A stretch of DNA of 64,000 nt from an uncultured Tateyamaria sp. (GCF_947503045.1 NZ_CANNCF010000001.1:1302001-1366000), one strand, 5' to 3'. Numbered from the stretch's first letter, positions 29,763 through 38,623 are shown. Program-made: numbers and translations. Notes: generated by a model from the letters alone, not told the origin.

Positions 29763-31244
29763 CTAGCTTGCGCGGCGTTCCTCAAAGCTGAGTTCGATAA
29801 AGCTCGGCGTGTGATCGCCCAGACCCACAACCTTGTTGCCGCCGCGATCTTCGCGGTTCGACGACCGGCCTCGGCCCCCTGTTGATCCGCGACCACGGCC
29901 AGTGGATTTCTCGGGCTTGGCCTCTTGCGCCTGCTCGGGCGCGGCCTCGACAGGTGTGGGCGCCTCGCTTTGCGGGGCCTCAACCGGCGCCGCTTCGGCC
30001 TCGGGCGCGTCTGCCTTGGGTTTGCGCGGGGCGCGGGTGCGTTTGGGCTTTTCGGCCTTGGGTTCTTCCGTGGCTTCGGCTGCCGGGGCGGGTGTGCCCA
30101 GCGGGTTGTCCAGGCGCGGGATCTCGCGTTGGATCAGCTTTTCGATGGCGTCAAAGTTCTTCTCGTCGCGCGGTGCGCAAATCATCATCGCCTTGCCATC
30201 GCGACCGGCACGGCCCGTGCGGCCAATACGGTGCACATAGTCTTCGGCGTGGCTGGGCACATCAAAGTTGAACACGTGGCTGACCGAGGGCACATCGAGC
30301 CCGCGCGCGGCCACGTCCGAGGCCACAAGGAAGCGCAATTCGCCTGCGCGGAAGCCATCCAGCGTGCGCGTGCGTTGCGACTGGTCCAGATCGCCGTGGA
30401 TTGGCGCCGCATCATATCCGTATTTTTTCAAAGACTTGGCGACAATATCCACATCCGTCTTGCGGTTGCAGAAGATGATCGCGTTTGTGCATTTCTCACC
30501 TTCGGCGTCGATCATCAGGCGCAGCACCTTGCGCTTTTCGCTGGCCTCGCGGTCGCGGCGCGAGCCTTTGAACATGACCACACCCTGTTCGATGGTTTCC
30601 GAGGCCGTTGCCTGACGCGCCACTTCGATCCGTTCCGGGTTGGACAGGAAGGTGTTGGTGATCCGCTCGATTTCCGGCGCCATGGTGGCCGAGAAAAACA
30701 GCGTCTGACGGGTGAACGGCGTGAGGCCGAAGATGCGTTCGATGTCGGGGATGAACCCCATGTCGAGCATCCGGTCCGCTTCGTCCACGACCATCACCTT
30801 GACGTCATTCAGGATCAGCTTGCCGCGCTCGAAATGATCGAGCAGACGGCCCGGTGTCGCGATCAGCACATCCACACCCTTGTCGATCAGGATGTCCTGC
30901 TCTTTGAAGCTCACACCACCGATCAGCAGCGCCTTGCTCAGTTTGACGTGCTTGGCATAGGTGTCGAAGTTCTCGGCCACCTGCGCGGCCAGCTCCCGTG
31001 TGGGGCATAGCACAAGGCTGCGCGGCATACGTGCACGTGCACGGCCCCGGGCCAATTGGGTGATGAGGGGCAGGGTAAAGCTGGCCGTCTTGCCGGTGCC
31101 GGTCTGGGCGATACCCAACACGTCGCGGCCTTCGAGGGCCGGGGGAATCGCACCCGCCTGAATGGGTGTGGGGTTTTCGTATCCCGCCTCTTGAATTGCC
31201 TTGAGGACCTTGGGATTCAGGTTCAGATCAGAAAATTTTGTCAT
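29763..31244 (-). CDS. DEAD-box ATP-dependent RNA helicase, RhlE-like
   Basis: A 493-residue helicase. The Q motif and motif I (TPIQ, AQTGTGKTA), II (VDEADRMLD), III (SAT), V (ASDVAARGLDVP) and VI (HRIGRTGRAG) are all present in order. The C-terminal about 110 residues are low-complexity, rich in Ala, Pro, Lys and Glu, ending in Arg/Gly repeats (TGRGRGSTGGRGRSSNRE), a probable RNA-binding tail. ATG 31244 (MTKFSDLNLN) is the usual start; the open frame upstream is not conserved. RhlE-type helicases act in ribosome assembly and RNA decay. Confidence 0.93.
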   Translation of the reverse strand: MTKFSDLNLNPKVLKAIQEAGYENPTPIQAGAIPPALEGRDVLGIAQTGTGKTASFTLPLITQLARGRARARMPRSLVLCPTRELAAQVAENFDTYAKHVKLSKALLIGGVSFKEQDILIDKGVDVLIATPGRLLDHFERGKLILNDVKVMVVDEADRMLDMGFIPDIERIFGLTPFTRQTLFFSATMAPEIERITNTFLSNPERIEVARQATASETIEQGVVMFKGSRRDREASEKRKVLRLMIDAEGEKCTNAIIFCNRKTDVDIVAKSLKKYGYDAAPIHGDLDQSQRTRTLDGFRAGELRFLVASDVAARGLDVPSVSHVFNFDVPSHAEDYVHRIGRTGRAGRDGKAMMICAPRDEKNFDAIEKLIQREIPRLDNPLGTPAPAAEATEEPKAEKPKRTRAPRKPKADAPEAEAAPVEAPQSEAPTPVEAAPEQAQEAKPEKSTGRGRGSTGGRGRSSNREDRGGNKVVGLGDHTPSFIELSFEERRAS

Positions 31245-31437
31245 GTATGTCCGTGGGTTGCGGACACTGACTTGGCCCGCGGCGTCTGTTGATGTCGGCC
31301 CGCATGGCCCTGAGTGGAGGCCAAAAGCCCCGACATGCTGCGCGTCCATAGCAAAGGCGTCGCCTGCCGTCAAACCGCAGCGCATATCAAAGGGAATGTG
31401 GCGTCAAATGGCATCGGTTTCAAAGGGTTGCGCAGTG

Positions 31438-32373
31438 TCAGAGCGTGACGTCGGGAAAATGGCGGGCCACCGCGCCGTCCAGATCAAGCGCTGCGATGCG
31501 TAACAATCCATGCGCCTCCAGACGTGCGCGCAGATCGGCGCTGTCCCCAACGACCTCGTCATAAAAAGCGCGCAGTCCTGCTGTTCCTGCTTCGGCTTCG
31601 ATGCTGCGGAACAGATCGTGCAGGGACAAACCGCCCTGTTCGGGCTTGGTCGCAGGCTTCAACTCGGACCGATAAGACCCCTTGTCGAGCCGGTAGGCAT
31701 AGGCTGCCTGCCAGTCTTCCCACGACTTTGCATGGCAATGGGCGAGTGCGATGTCAGCAAGCACTGCGGCATCAGGCAGGATATCGTCACCCTGAAAGGC
31801 GTTGTGGATCCGCACCGAGATGTCGTCTAACCCGCTGCGGACAAACAGTTTTCCCGCCACGTGGCTGAGGAAGCCGCCCTTGAGGTGCGTGCCGTATGTC
31901 GGATAGATCTGCTCGACCACTGCGCGGCGTTGTCCATCGGCAGGGATGAACGCCTTGAACGCATCCGCGCTGCCCCCGAGCAGCTCCATCGGGCGCACCC
32001 GGGCAGAGGTCACGTCTGCAGGCACTGTGGCCAGCGCGTCCGTGACCGCGCCGTCTGGCACAAGGAATTCATCGGCATCCATGTGGATCAGCCAATCGAC
32101 CTCGGCCCGCCGGTTATAGGCATGGGTGGCGTTCGCGGTCTGGCGCACCTGATGCTTGTCGGGGCGTTTGCCGCACAGACGTTTCCAGTGTCCCTCATCG
32201 CAGGTCTGCACCCGGATTTTCGGATGCGATTTCAGTGTATTGTAAGCATCGGGCGTGTCCGCATCGAGATAGATATAAAGCCGGTGCGCGCCGAGATCGA
32301 GGTGGTAGGCGGCAAAGCGCAAGGTATCGCGGGGGGGTGCGAGGATGGTGGCGGCAAGGCCCCAGGTGGTCAT
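31438..32373 (-). CDS. Glycosyltransferase family 2-type protein (A)
   Basis: A 311-residue protein related to the adjacent gene. It has AAYHLDLGAHRLYIYLDA (nucleotide-binding strand), DWLIHMDADEFLVP (DxD-type metal site), YPTYGTHLKGGFLSH, and AYAYRLDKGSYRSE. It lies 4 bp after the second glycosyltransferase, in the same operon as prfC. Substrate unknown; related proteins often have surface polysaccharide roles. ATG 32373 is favoured because the upstream extension is not conserved. Confidence 0.8.
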   Translation of the reverse strand: MTTWGLAATILAPPRDTLRFAAYHLDLGAHRLYIYLDADTPDAYNTLKSHPKIRVQTCDEGHWKRLCGKRPDKHQVRQTANATHAYNRRAEVDWLIHMDADEFLVPDGAVTDALATVPADVTSARVRPMELLGGSADAFKAFIPADGQRRAVVEQIYPTYGTHLKGGFLSHVAGKLFVRSGLDDISVRIHNAFQGDDILPDAAVLADIALAHCHAKSWEDWQAAYAYRLDKGSYRSELKPATKPEQGGLSLHDLFRSIEAEAGTAGLRAFYDEVVGDSADLRARLEAHGLLRIAALDLDGAVARHFPDVTL

Positions 32374-32377
32374 GGGC

Positions 32378-33328
32378 TCAGCCCTCCAGCTTGCCGAAAT
32401 ACCGCGCCACCTTGGCATCAAGATCAAGGGTGCGCGTGACCAGCATGCCATGGCGCGCCAGCAGGTCAAGCCGGTCGGGGCTTGTGCCGTTCATTTCACC
32501 ATGGAATGCACGCAGCGCGTCCGGGTCAGGATCGTCGAGCAACGCCCGTATCAGGTGGCCCAACGGGTTCAGGTGGCCCTTGCGGTCATGATAGCTGCCC
32601 TTGTCGAGGCGGTAGGCCATATGTCGTTGAAAAGTCTCGAAATCCGGGGCGTGGGCATGGCCCAGGTCCAGCCCGTCGATCAGTACCCCACCGCGCACGA
32701 TCTTGCCATTTGCCCGCAGCGCATGGATGCCCTGGCGCACCCCATCGAGGCCCGTACGCGCGATCAGCTTGGGGCTTTGCGTGCTGATAAAACCGCCGGG
32801 CACATGGGCGCCAAAAGTGGGGTAGATCGCCCGCTTGGTGGCGCCGTGCACGGGGCGCTTGAAGTGATGCGGATCGCCGACGCTGTCCAGCATCTCGACC
32901 GGGTTCACCTGCACGTAAGGCGCGTACGGATCGACAGCGGCAAGCAACTCGCGCATGGGGGCCGGGGGCAGCAGGAATTCGTCCACGTCGATATGGGCCA
33001 GCCAGTCGAGCTTCGAAATCCGGTAGAGGCGGGTGGCATTGTACGCCTGCCGCATCTGGTGCGTATTGCGTGCGCGGTTCGGTTTGCCCTGCCAATAGGC
33101 ATCATCACATTGGGTAAAGCGGACCTTCGGATGCGCGAGACGCTCGGCAAGTACTTGATCCGGAACGTCTAAATGGATGTGGACCCGGTTGGCGCCAAGA
33201 TCTAGGTGATAAGCGATAAAGCGGGCGATCTGGTGGGGCGAGCCCTTGACCGTCGACACGATCCCCCAACGCGGCAGGTCTGGATTGGTCTGGACCGGTT
33301 GCGGCACGGGGAGGATCAGGTCCGCCAT
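32378..33328 (-). CDS. Glycosyltransferase family 2-type protein (B)
   Basis: A 316-residue paralogue of the downstream gene, with the same order of motifs: AYHLDLGANRVHIHLDV, DWLAHIDVDEFLLPP, YPTFGAHVPGGFIS, and MAYRLDKGSYHDRKG. The pair probably arose by tandem duplication. It starts 4 bp behind the prfC stop, giving a tight prfC-B-A arrangement. No transmembrane helix or signal is seen. Substrate unknown. Confidence 0.8.
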   Translation of the reverse strand: MADLILPVPQPVQTNPDLPRWGIVSTVKGSPHQIARFIAYHLDLGANRVHIHLDVPDQVLAERLAHPKVRFTQCDDAYWQGKPNRARNTHQMRQAYNATRLYRISKLDWLAHIDVDEFLLPPAPMRELLAAVDPYAPYVQVNPVEMLDSVGDPHHFKRPVHGATKRAIYPTFGAHVPGGFISTQSPKLIARTGLDGVRQGIHALRANGKIVRGGVLIDGLDLGHAHAPDFETFQRHMAYRLDKGSYHDRKGHLNPLGHLIRALLDDPDPDALRAFHGEMNGTSPDRLDLLARHGMLVTRTLDLDAKVARYFGKLEG

Positions 33329-33332
33329 GGGA

Positions 33333-34931
33333 TCAGACCATCATTTCCTTGGTCGCCGTCAGTTTCACGTCCGGGTAGTCGCGTGCAATCCGGTCGATAT
33401 CCCATTGCAAACGGGTGAGGTAAACGATGTCGCCGTCGTGGTCATGGGCGATGTGCTGCTTGTTCATATCTTCAAATTTTTCAACGGCTTGCTTGGCACC
33501 GCTCACCCATCTTGCGGATGTGAACTGCGACGCCTCAAAGCGCACCGGCAGGCCATATTCCAGCTCGATCCGGCTGGCCAGAACTTCAAATTGCAGCGCG
33601 CCCACGACGCCGACGATAAAGCCCGACCCGATGGAGGGTTTGAAGACCTTTGCAGCCCCTTCCTCGGCAAATTGCATCAGTGCCTTTTCCAGATGCTTGG
33701 ACTTCAGCGGATCGCCTGCGCGCACGCCCTGCAGCAGCTCCGGCGCGAAGGACGGGATACCCGTAACACGCAAAGCTTCACCTTCGGTTAACGTATCGCC
33801 AATGCGCAGCTGACCGTGGTTCGGGATGCCCATGATGTCGCCTGCCCAGGCTTCCTCGGCCAGTTCGCGGTCCGAGGCGAGGAACATCACCGGGTTGGTG
33901 ATCGCCATCGGCTTTTTGGAGCGCACATGGGTCAGCTTCATCCCCCGTTTGAAGTGGCCGGACGCCATACGCACAAAGGCGACACGGTCGCGGTGCTTGG
34001 GGTCCATATTGGCCTGCACCTTGAAAACAAAGCCGGAAACCTTTGTTTCTTCTGGCAAAATCTGGCGGGGCTCAGCAGATTGGATCTGGGGTTGGGGGCC
34101 GTAATTGGCGATGCCATCCATCAGTTCCTTGACCCCAAAGGAGTTGATGGCAGAGCCGAACCAAATCGGGGTCAATGACCCTTCGAGCATCGCGGCGTGA
34201 TCGAGCGGCGGCAGCAATTCACGAGCCATTTCAAGCTCTTCGCGCAGGGTATTCAACTGGTCTGCGGGCACATGTTCGGCGAGTTTTGGATCATCAAGGC
34301 CGTTGATCTCGATGCTTTCGGCGACCTTGTTGCGGTCGGCGCGGTCCATGAGTTCCAGCCGGTCGCGCAGGATGTCGTAACAGCCGATAAAGTCGCGACC
34401 CACCCCGATGGGCCAACTGGCTGGCGTGACGTCAATGGCGAGATTTTCCTGAATTTCATCAATGATCTCAAAGGTATCGCGGCTTTCGCGGTCCATCTTG
34501 TTGCAAAAGGTCAGGATCGGCAGGTCGCGCATGCGGCAGACCTCGAACAGCTTTTGCGTCTGGCTTTCCACACCTTTGGCCCCGTCAATCACCATGATGG
34601 CCGCGTCCACGGCCGTGAGGGTGCGATAGGTGTCTTCGGAGAAGTCCGAGTGGCCGGGTGTGTCCACGAGGTTAAAGCGGAAGGTCTTGAAATCAAAGGA
34701 CATTGCCGAGGCCGAAACCGAAATGCCCCGGTCTTTCTCCATCGCCATGAAGTCCGAGCGCGTGCGCCGCGCCTCGCCCTTGGCACGCACCTGTCCGGCC
34801 ATCTGAATGGCCCCACCAAAGAGTAGGAACTTCTCGGTCAGCGTGGTCTTGCCAGCGTCAGGGTGCGAGATGATCGCAAAGGTCCGGCGGCGGGCAATTT
34901 CGGGGGGCAGGTCTGGGCGATTATTGGGCAT
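33333..34931 (-). CDS. prfC: Peptide chain release factor 3
   Basis: GTPase that recycles RF1/RF2 from the ribosome after peptide release. The 532 residues contain HPDAGKTTLTEKFLLFG (P-loop), VDTPGHSDFSEDTYR (G3), FCNKMDRESRD (G4), EF-Tu-like domain II, and the RF3 C-terminal domain with GALQFEVLASRIELEYG. No feature of EF-G domain IV is present. The upstream gap holds an 11-bp phased repeat array. Confidence 0.96.
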   Translation of the reverse strand: MPNNRPDLPPEIARRRTFAIISHPDAGKTTLTEKFLLFGGAIQMAGQVRAKGEARRTRSDFMAMEKDRGISVSASAMSFDFKTFRFNLVDTPGHSDFSEDTYRTLTAVDAAIMVIDGAKGVESQTQKLFEVCRMRDLPILTFCNKMDRESRDTFEIIDEIQENLAIDVTPASWPIGVGRDFIGCYDILRDRLELMDRADRNKVAESIEINGLDDPKLAEHVPADQLNTLREELEMARELLPPLDHAAMLEGSLTPIWFGSAINSFGVKELMDGIANYGPQPQIQSAEPRQILPEETKVSGFVFKVQANMDPKHRDRVAFVRMASGHFKRGMKLTHVRSKKPMAITNPVMFLASDRELAEEAWAGDIMGIPNHGQLRIGDTLTEGEALRVTGIPSFAPELLQGVRAGDPLKSKHLEKALMQFAEEGAAKVFKPSIGSGFIVGVVGALQFEVLASRIELEYGLPVRFEASQFTSARWVSGAKQAVEKFEDMNKQHIAHDHDGDIVYLTRLQWDIDRIARDYPDVKLTATKEMMV

Positions 34932-34994
34932 GGCCCCCTATAGCGAGCGCGCCAAACCGGGGCAAGCGGGACCGGATTGGGGGCGAAAACGGCG

Positions 34995-35046
34995 GTACAC
35001 AGCCCGTACACACACTGTGCACAGGTTGTGCACCGAAGTGGTGCAT
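34995..35046. repeat. Phased GTRCAC repeat array upstream of prfC and the NTF2-like gene
   Basis: GTACAC at 34995 and 35006, then GTGCAC at 35017 and 35028, start exactly 11 bp apart. A fifth, degenerate GTGCAT starts at 35041. Helical phasing puts the units on one face of the DNA. It lies 64 bp upstream of prfC and 85 to 131 bp upstream of the divergent gene at 35131. Probably the binding site of a multimeric regulator. Confidence 0.55.
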
Positions 35047-35068
35047 TCTGTCCGGGGTCGCGGGGCTA

Positions 35069-35085
35069 CTGTCAGAAACTGACAG
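35069..35085. promoter_or_regulatory. Perfect inverted repeat upstream of the NTF2-like gene
   Basis: CTGTCAG (35069-35075), AAA spacer, CTGACAG (35079-35085). It is 46 bp before the ATG at 35131, the right distance for an operator over a promoter. The half-site CTGACA/TGTCAG recurs in the WYL-associated site at 42216-42243, in the other orientation. Confidence 0.5.
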
Positions 35086-35130
35086 GGGGTGCGGGTTACA
35101 ACCTCATCACACAGCAAATGGAGAGACACG

Positions 35131-35496
35131 ATGACCTTTGATGAAATTGCAAACAAACTCGTCGACGGATGCCGCACCGGAAAGACCGCCGAAAACCTGG
35201 ATCTGCTCTACGCTGCGGATGCGGTGTCGATCGAGGCGATGGACAACGGGCAGGGACGTCAGGTGCAAGGTCTGGAGGCGATCAAGGGCAAGCACGAATG
35301 GTGGGATTCGACCTTTGAGATGATGGGCGGCGACGTGTCCGACCCGTTTCCCAGCGGTGAAGACCGCTTTGCCGTGATTTTCGAGATCAAGGTCAAGCAC
35401 AAGGAAAGCGGCGAGGTGACCGACATGAAAGAAGTCGCGCTTTATACCGTGGCGGACGGCAAGATCGTGCAAGAAGAGTTCTTTTACGGGGCGTGA
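35131..35496 (+). CDS. SnoaL/NTF2-like protein
   Basis: A 121-residue soluble protein of the NTF2-like fold: helices at the start (FDEIANKLVDGCRTGKTAENLDLLYA), a mid motif HEWWDSTFEMMGG, and a beta sheet ending ALYTVADGKIVQEEFFYG. The ATG follows GGAGAG. It is transcribed divergently from prfC and convergently with a Hint gene. Ligand unknown; the fold is used by enzymes and by binding proteins alike. Expression may be controlled by the repeats just upstream. Confidence 0.75.
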   Translation: MTFDEIANKLVDGCRTGKTAENLDLLYAADAVSIEAMDNGQGRQVQGLEAIKGKHEWWDSTFEMMGGDVSDPFPSGEDRFAVIFEIKVKHKESGEVTDMKEVALYTVADGKIVQEEFFYGA

Positions 35497-35497
35497 G

Positions 35498-36502
35498 CTA
35501 GCGCAAAGACGCGCGGCGCAGCAGTTCTGCTGCGTCGGGCCGGTCCAGCAGGGTTTCGGTGACGTCCAGACCCGAGAGCCCTTCGTTGATGTGCTGTGAC
35601 AGGTCGGCAGTGACCTCGTCGGGCAGGGCCGGGCGGGTGCGGGTGTCGATCAGCATGGATTCCGCTGCGATCCCCTCGGCATAGATGATCTGGTGGCTGT
35701 CAAAGAGCAGCTCGAAATAATCGACGAAGCCGCCATCCTGCACCACGACCGAATCCCCGTTCACGAGGTGGCGCGCCTTGACCAGCAGTTCCGAGCGTCC
35801 CGCGCCCAGCCGGTCCTTGCGCTGGTAGATGAACAGGCGGTGATCGGGCGAGACGATCAGGTCGCGGTCATTGTTGAGCGCGCCTGCGCGGATGCAGATC
35901 GGGGCGAAATCGCCCACGGCCCGCACGGTGCTTTGACCAATCCAGCGCACCTCTTTGGCGCCGTCATTGCGGGTCAGGACCCGGTCGCCGATCTCGAGAT
36001 CCTCGATCGGTTTCTGTGCGCCGGAGGCCAGCGTAATATATGTGCCGCGGGTGAAGCGGGCGCAGGTCATGTGGGCGAACTTGGTCGCCACCTCGTCGCG
36101 GTCGGTGCCAACAAGGGCGTACGGTGTGCGCGCTCTGAGCGGGGCCAGTGGCAACAGGTAGATCTGTGCGATGTCGCCGCTTGCATCCGTCTCGACCAGC
36201 ACAATTGCATCGGTGATCTGCCCGTCGGGCGACATCAACGTCAGCGCACAGTCCAGATGGATGTCAGCGCCCGCGCGGCCCACGTCACTTTCCGTGGCGA
36301 TTGTGAGGTGGGCGGCGTCACTGGCATGCAGGGTCAAACGCCCCGGCGTGGCCGCGCTGCGCAGCGAATAGACATCGTCGAGCATCAGATCATCGAGGCT
36401 CGACAGCGGATCACCCAGATTCGCCCCCTGGCTCACCCGGAAATCCTCGGCCCGGAAAACGGGCAGATTCTGGGCCGGACCGGAATGGGGATCGGGTGTC
36501 AT
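35498..36502 (-). CDS. Hint-domain protein lacking the usual nucleophile Cys (A)
   Basis: A 334-residue protein. Residues about 145 to 300 form a Hint (Hedgehog/intein-type) domain: RFTRGTYITLASGAQKPIED, IGDRVLTRNDGAKEVRWIG, VSPDHRLFIY and the late DSHQIIYAEGIAAESMLID. Where the family usually has Cys before Phe (CFTPGT) this has Arg149-Phe150, with a Cys only at 147. Self-splicing chemistry is therefore unlikely. The N-terminal about 140 residues are unassigned. Two other Hint proteins lie at 54108 and 54939. Confidence 0.75.
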   Translation of the reverse strand: MTPDPHSGPAQNLPVFRAEDFRVSQGANLGDPLSSLDDLMLDDVYSLRSAATPGRLTLHASDAAHLTIATESDVGRAGADIHLDCALTLMSPDGQITDAIVLVETDASGDIAQIYLLPLAPLRARTPYALVGTDRDEVATKFAHMTCARFTRGTYITLASGAQKPIEDLEIGDRVLTRNDGAKEVRWIGQSTVRAVGDFAPICIRAGALNNDRDLIVSPDHRLFIYQRKDRLGAGRSELLVKARHLVNGDSVVVQDGGFVDYFELLFDSHQIIYAEGIAAESMLIDTRTRPALPDEVTADLSQHINEGLSGLDVTETLLDRPDAAELLRRASLR

Positions 36503-36638
36503 ACGCCTCTGACTGCTTGGTTGTTTCCAGCAACCTAGCTTAGAATTGTGGCGCGCCTTGGTCAACGACACGGTGTTTTGCTGGCACATCGCAATCCGTG
36601 CCGCTACCCATGGGGCAATCGGAACAGGAGGGATGATC

Positions 36639-37418
36639 ATGGATTTGGGAATCGCAGGCAAACGGGCGGTGGTATGCGCCTCGTCCAAGGGGTTGGGTCT
36701 GGGCTGTGCCGAGGCGCTGGCAGCGGCGGGGGTGAACCTTGTGATGAACGCGCGCGGCGTGGATGCGCTGGAGGCCGCAGCGGACGCGATCCGCACCGCC
36801 CACGGGGTCGAGGTCGAGACGGTGGCGGCCGACGTGTCGACCCAGAACGGGCAGGCGGCCCTGATCGAGGCGGCGGGCAATATCGACATTCTGGTCAACA
36901 ACGCGGGCGGGCCGCCTCCGGGCATGTGGCACGACTGGGATCGCGATGATTTCATTACAGCGCTGGATTCCAATATGCTGGCCCCCATCGCACTGATCAA
37001 GGCGCTGGTGCCGGGCATGATGGATCGCGGCTGGGGCCGGGTGGTCAACATCACCTCGCAATCGGTCAAGGCCCCCATCGCCGTGCTGGGCCTGTCCAAT
37101 GCGGCGCGCACGGGCCTGACGGGCTATGTCGCAGGCACCTCGCGGCAGGTGGCCGCATCAGGTGTGACCATCAACAACCTGTTGCCGGGCATTCACGCCA
37201 CGGACCGCGCCAATGCGCTGGACGGGCCCGTGGCCGAAAATCAGGGCATCACGTTGGAGGAAGCCCGCGCGCAGCGCGCGGCCACTATTCCGGCGGGCCG
37301 CTATGGCACGCGTGAGGAGTTTGGTGCGGCCTGTGCGTTCCTGTGCTCGACCCATGCAGGGTTCATCGTGGGTCAGAACCTGCTGCTGGATGGCGGGGCG
37401 ACTCTGGCGACGATCTGA
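36639..37418 (+). CDS. Short-chain dehydrogenase/reductase (classical SDR)
   Basis: A 259-residue NAD(P)-dependent oxidoreductase. The cofactor motif is VVCASSKGLGLGCAE (TGxxxGxG-like, with Ala/Ser at its start), NNAG at about 86, then Ser in ITSQSVKAPI. The classical Tyr-x-x-x-Lys is not evident: the corresponding segment reads SNAARTGLTGY, with no Tyr or Lys at those positions. It resembles the FabG-like SDR group with this variant. ATG 36639 is better spaced from AGGAGG than ATG 36633. Substrate unknown. Confidence 0.82.
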   Translation: MDLGIAGKRAVVCASSKGLGLGCAEALAAAGVNLVMNARGVDALEAAADAIRTAHGVEVETVAADVSTQNGQAALIEAAGNIDILVNNAGGPPPGMWHDWDRDDFITALDSNMLAPIALIKALVPGMMDRGWGRVVNITSQSVKAPIAVLGLSNAARTGLTGYVAGTSRQVAASGVTINNLLPGIHATDRANALDGPVAENQGITLEEARAQRAATIPAGRYGTREEFGAACAFLCSTHAGFIVGQNLLLDGGATLATI

Positions 37419-37484
37419 GGTCAATTTGTTGATTGTAGCGCCCTTGCCGGGTGCTGCGCTCTGCGCACAAGGGAAAGGGATGTG

Positions 37485-38609
37485 ATGGCGAAAGCCCCGG
37501 CCACGTTTTCGCTGAAGGATCAGCTGTTTAACGCCCAAAGTTTAGGTGATCTGGCGGACCAGTTTACCACCCTTCCGGGCTTTGAGCGGGACAGGTTTCA
37601 CGCCGCCGCCCTGGGTGGTGTGGCTGAGCGCACGCTGCTTGAGTGCCTTGACTGGTTTGCCGACTGTCTGGAGCCCTATCTGGCCCCGGATTTCCCCACC
37701 ATGGCGGATCAGTTGGAGGCGACGATGACGCCGCCGCTGGACCCGACCCTGCGGGATGACGACTTTGGCCGCTTCGTTCATGCGGTGCCGGGCATTTTGG
37801 CCGTGCGCCACGGGCTTGAGGACCATCGCGACCGGGCGCTTGATCTGCTTTATGCGGCCACGCAGCGCTTTTCGATGGAGTTCTACATCCGCGCCTTTCT
37901 GAACCGCTGGCCCGAAGAAACGCTGGCGCGGCTGGAGGCCTGGGCACGGGACGACAACTACCACGTGCGCCGTCTGGTGAGCGAGGGGACGCGGCCCAAG
38001 CTGCCCTGGGCGCGCAAAATCGACATCACCTCGGCCCAAGCCCTGCCGCTGCTTGATCTGTTGCAGGGCGATCCGACCCGTTTTGTCACTCGCTCGGTTG
38101 CAAACCACCTCAATGATGTGGCCAAGAGCGATGCGGATGCGGTGCTGACCCGTCTGGCGCAATGGGAGGCGGCAGGCACGCAAAAACCGGCTGAGCCGGC
38201 GTGGATGCGTCGCCATGCCCTGCGCACGCTGGTCAAGGACGGTCATCCGGGTGCGATGGAAATGTTGGGCTATGTGCCGGACGCGCCGGTCACGGTGGCC
38301 GTGTCGGTGGCCACGCCAAAAGTAAAACTGGGTGCGGCGCTGGAATTCGAGGTGGTGCTGGGGGCCGACGCTGCGGTGCCGGTTCTGGTTGATTACCGCA
38401 TCCGCTTTGCCCGCCCCGGCGGGCGCAGCGGCGAAAAAGTGTTCAAGCTGAAGGTCGGTGAGGTGCGCGCGGGCAAGCCGCTGGTGTTGAAGAAAGTGCA
38501 CAAGCTCAAGGCCAATGCAACCACGTTTGAGTTGCATCCCGGCGTGCATGGGCTGGTGGTGCAGGTCAACGGGGTGGACCGGGCCGAGACGTCGTTCGAG
38601 ATTTGTTGA
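37485..38609 (+). CDS. HEAT-repeat protein, AlkD-like DNA alkylation repair family
   Basis: A 374-residue protein with an alpha-helical solenoid resembling AlkD/AlkC-type DNA glycosylases: RFSMEFYIRAFLNRWPEETL, WARDDNYHVRRLVSEGTRP, FVTRSVANHLNDVAKSD. A beta-rich C-terminus of about 100 residues follows (VAVSVATPKVKLGAALEFEV), as in longer family members. It has the WARDDNYHVRRLVSEG pattern typical of AlkC-type proteins. GTG 37482 immediately before the ATG is an alternative start. Role in alkylation repair is inferred from the family. Confidence 0.72.
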   Translation: MAKAPATFSLKDQLFNAQSLGDLADQFTTLPGFERDRFHAAALGGVAERTLLECLDWFADCLEPYLAPDFPTMADQLEATMTPPLDPTLRDDDFGRFVHAVPGILAVRHGLEDHRDRALDLLYAATQRFSMEFYIRAFLNRWPEETLARLEAWARDDNYHVRRLVSEGTRPKLPWARKIDITSAQALPLLDLLQGDPTRFVTRSVANHLNDVAKSDADAVLTRLAQWEAAGTQKPAEPAWMRRHALRTLVKDGHPGAMEMLGYVPDAPVTVAVSVATPKVKLGAALEFEVVLGADAAVPVLVDYRIRFARPGGRSGEKVFKLKVGEVRAGKPLVLKKVHKLKANATTFELHPGVHGLVVQVNGVDRAETSFEIC

Positions 38610-38623
38610 GGGCGGCGCGTGCG

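Noticed and set aside
34995-35046. Possible CRISPR array or DnaA-box cluster
   Set aside because: Units are only 6 bp with 5-bp spacers; CRISPR repeats are longer, and the units do not match TTATCCACA.
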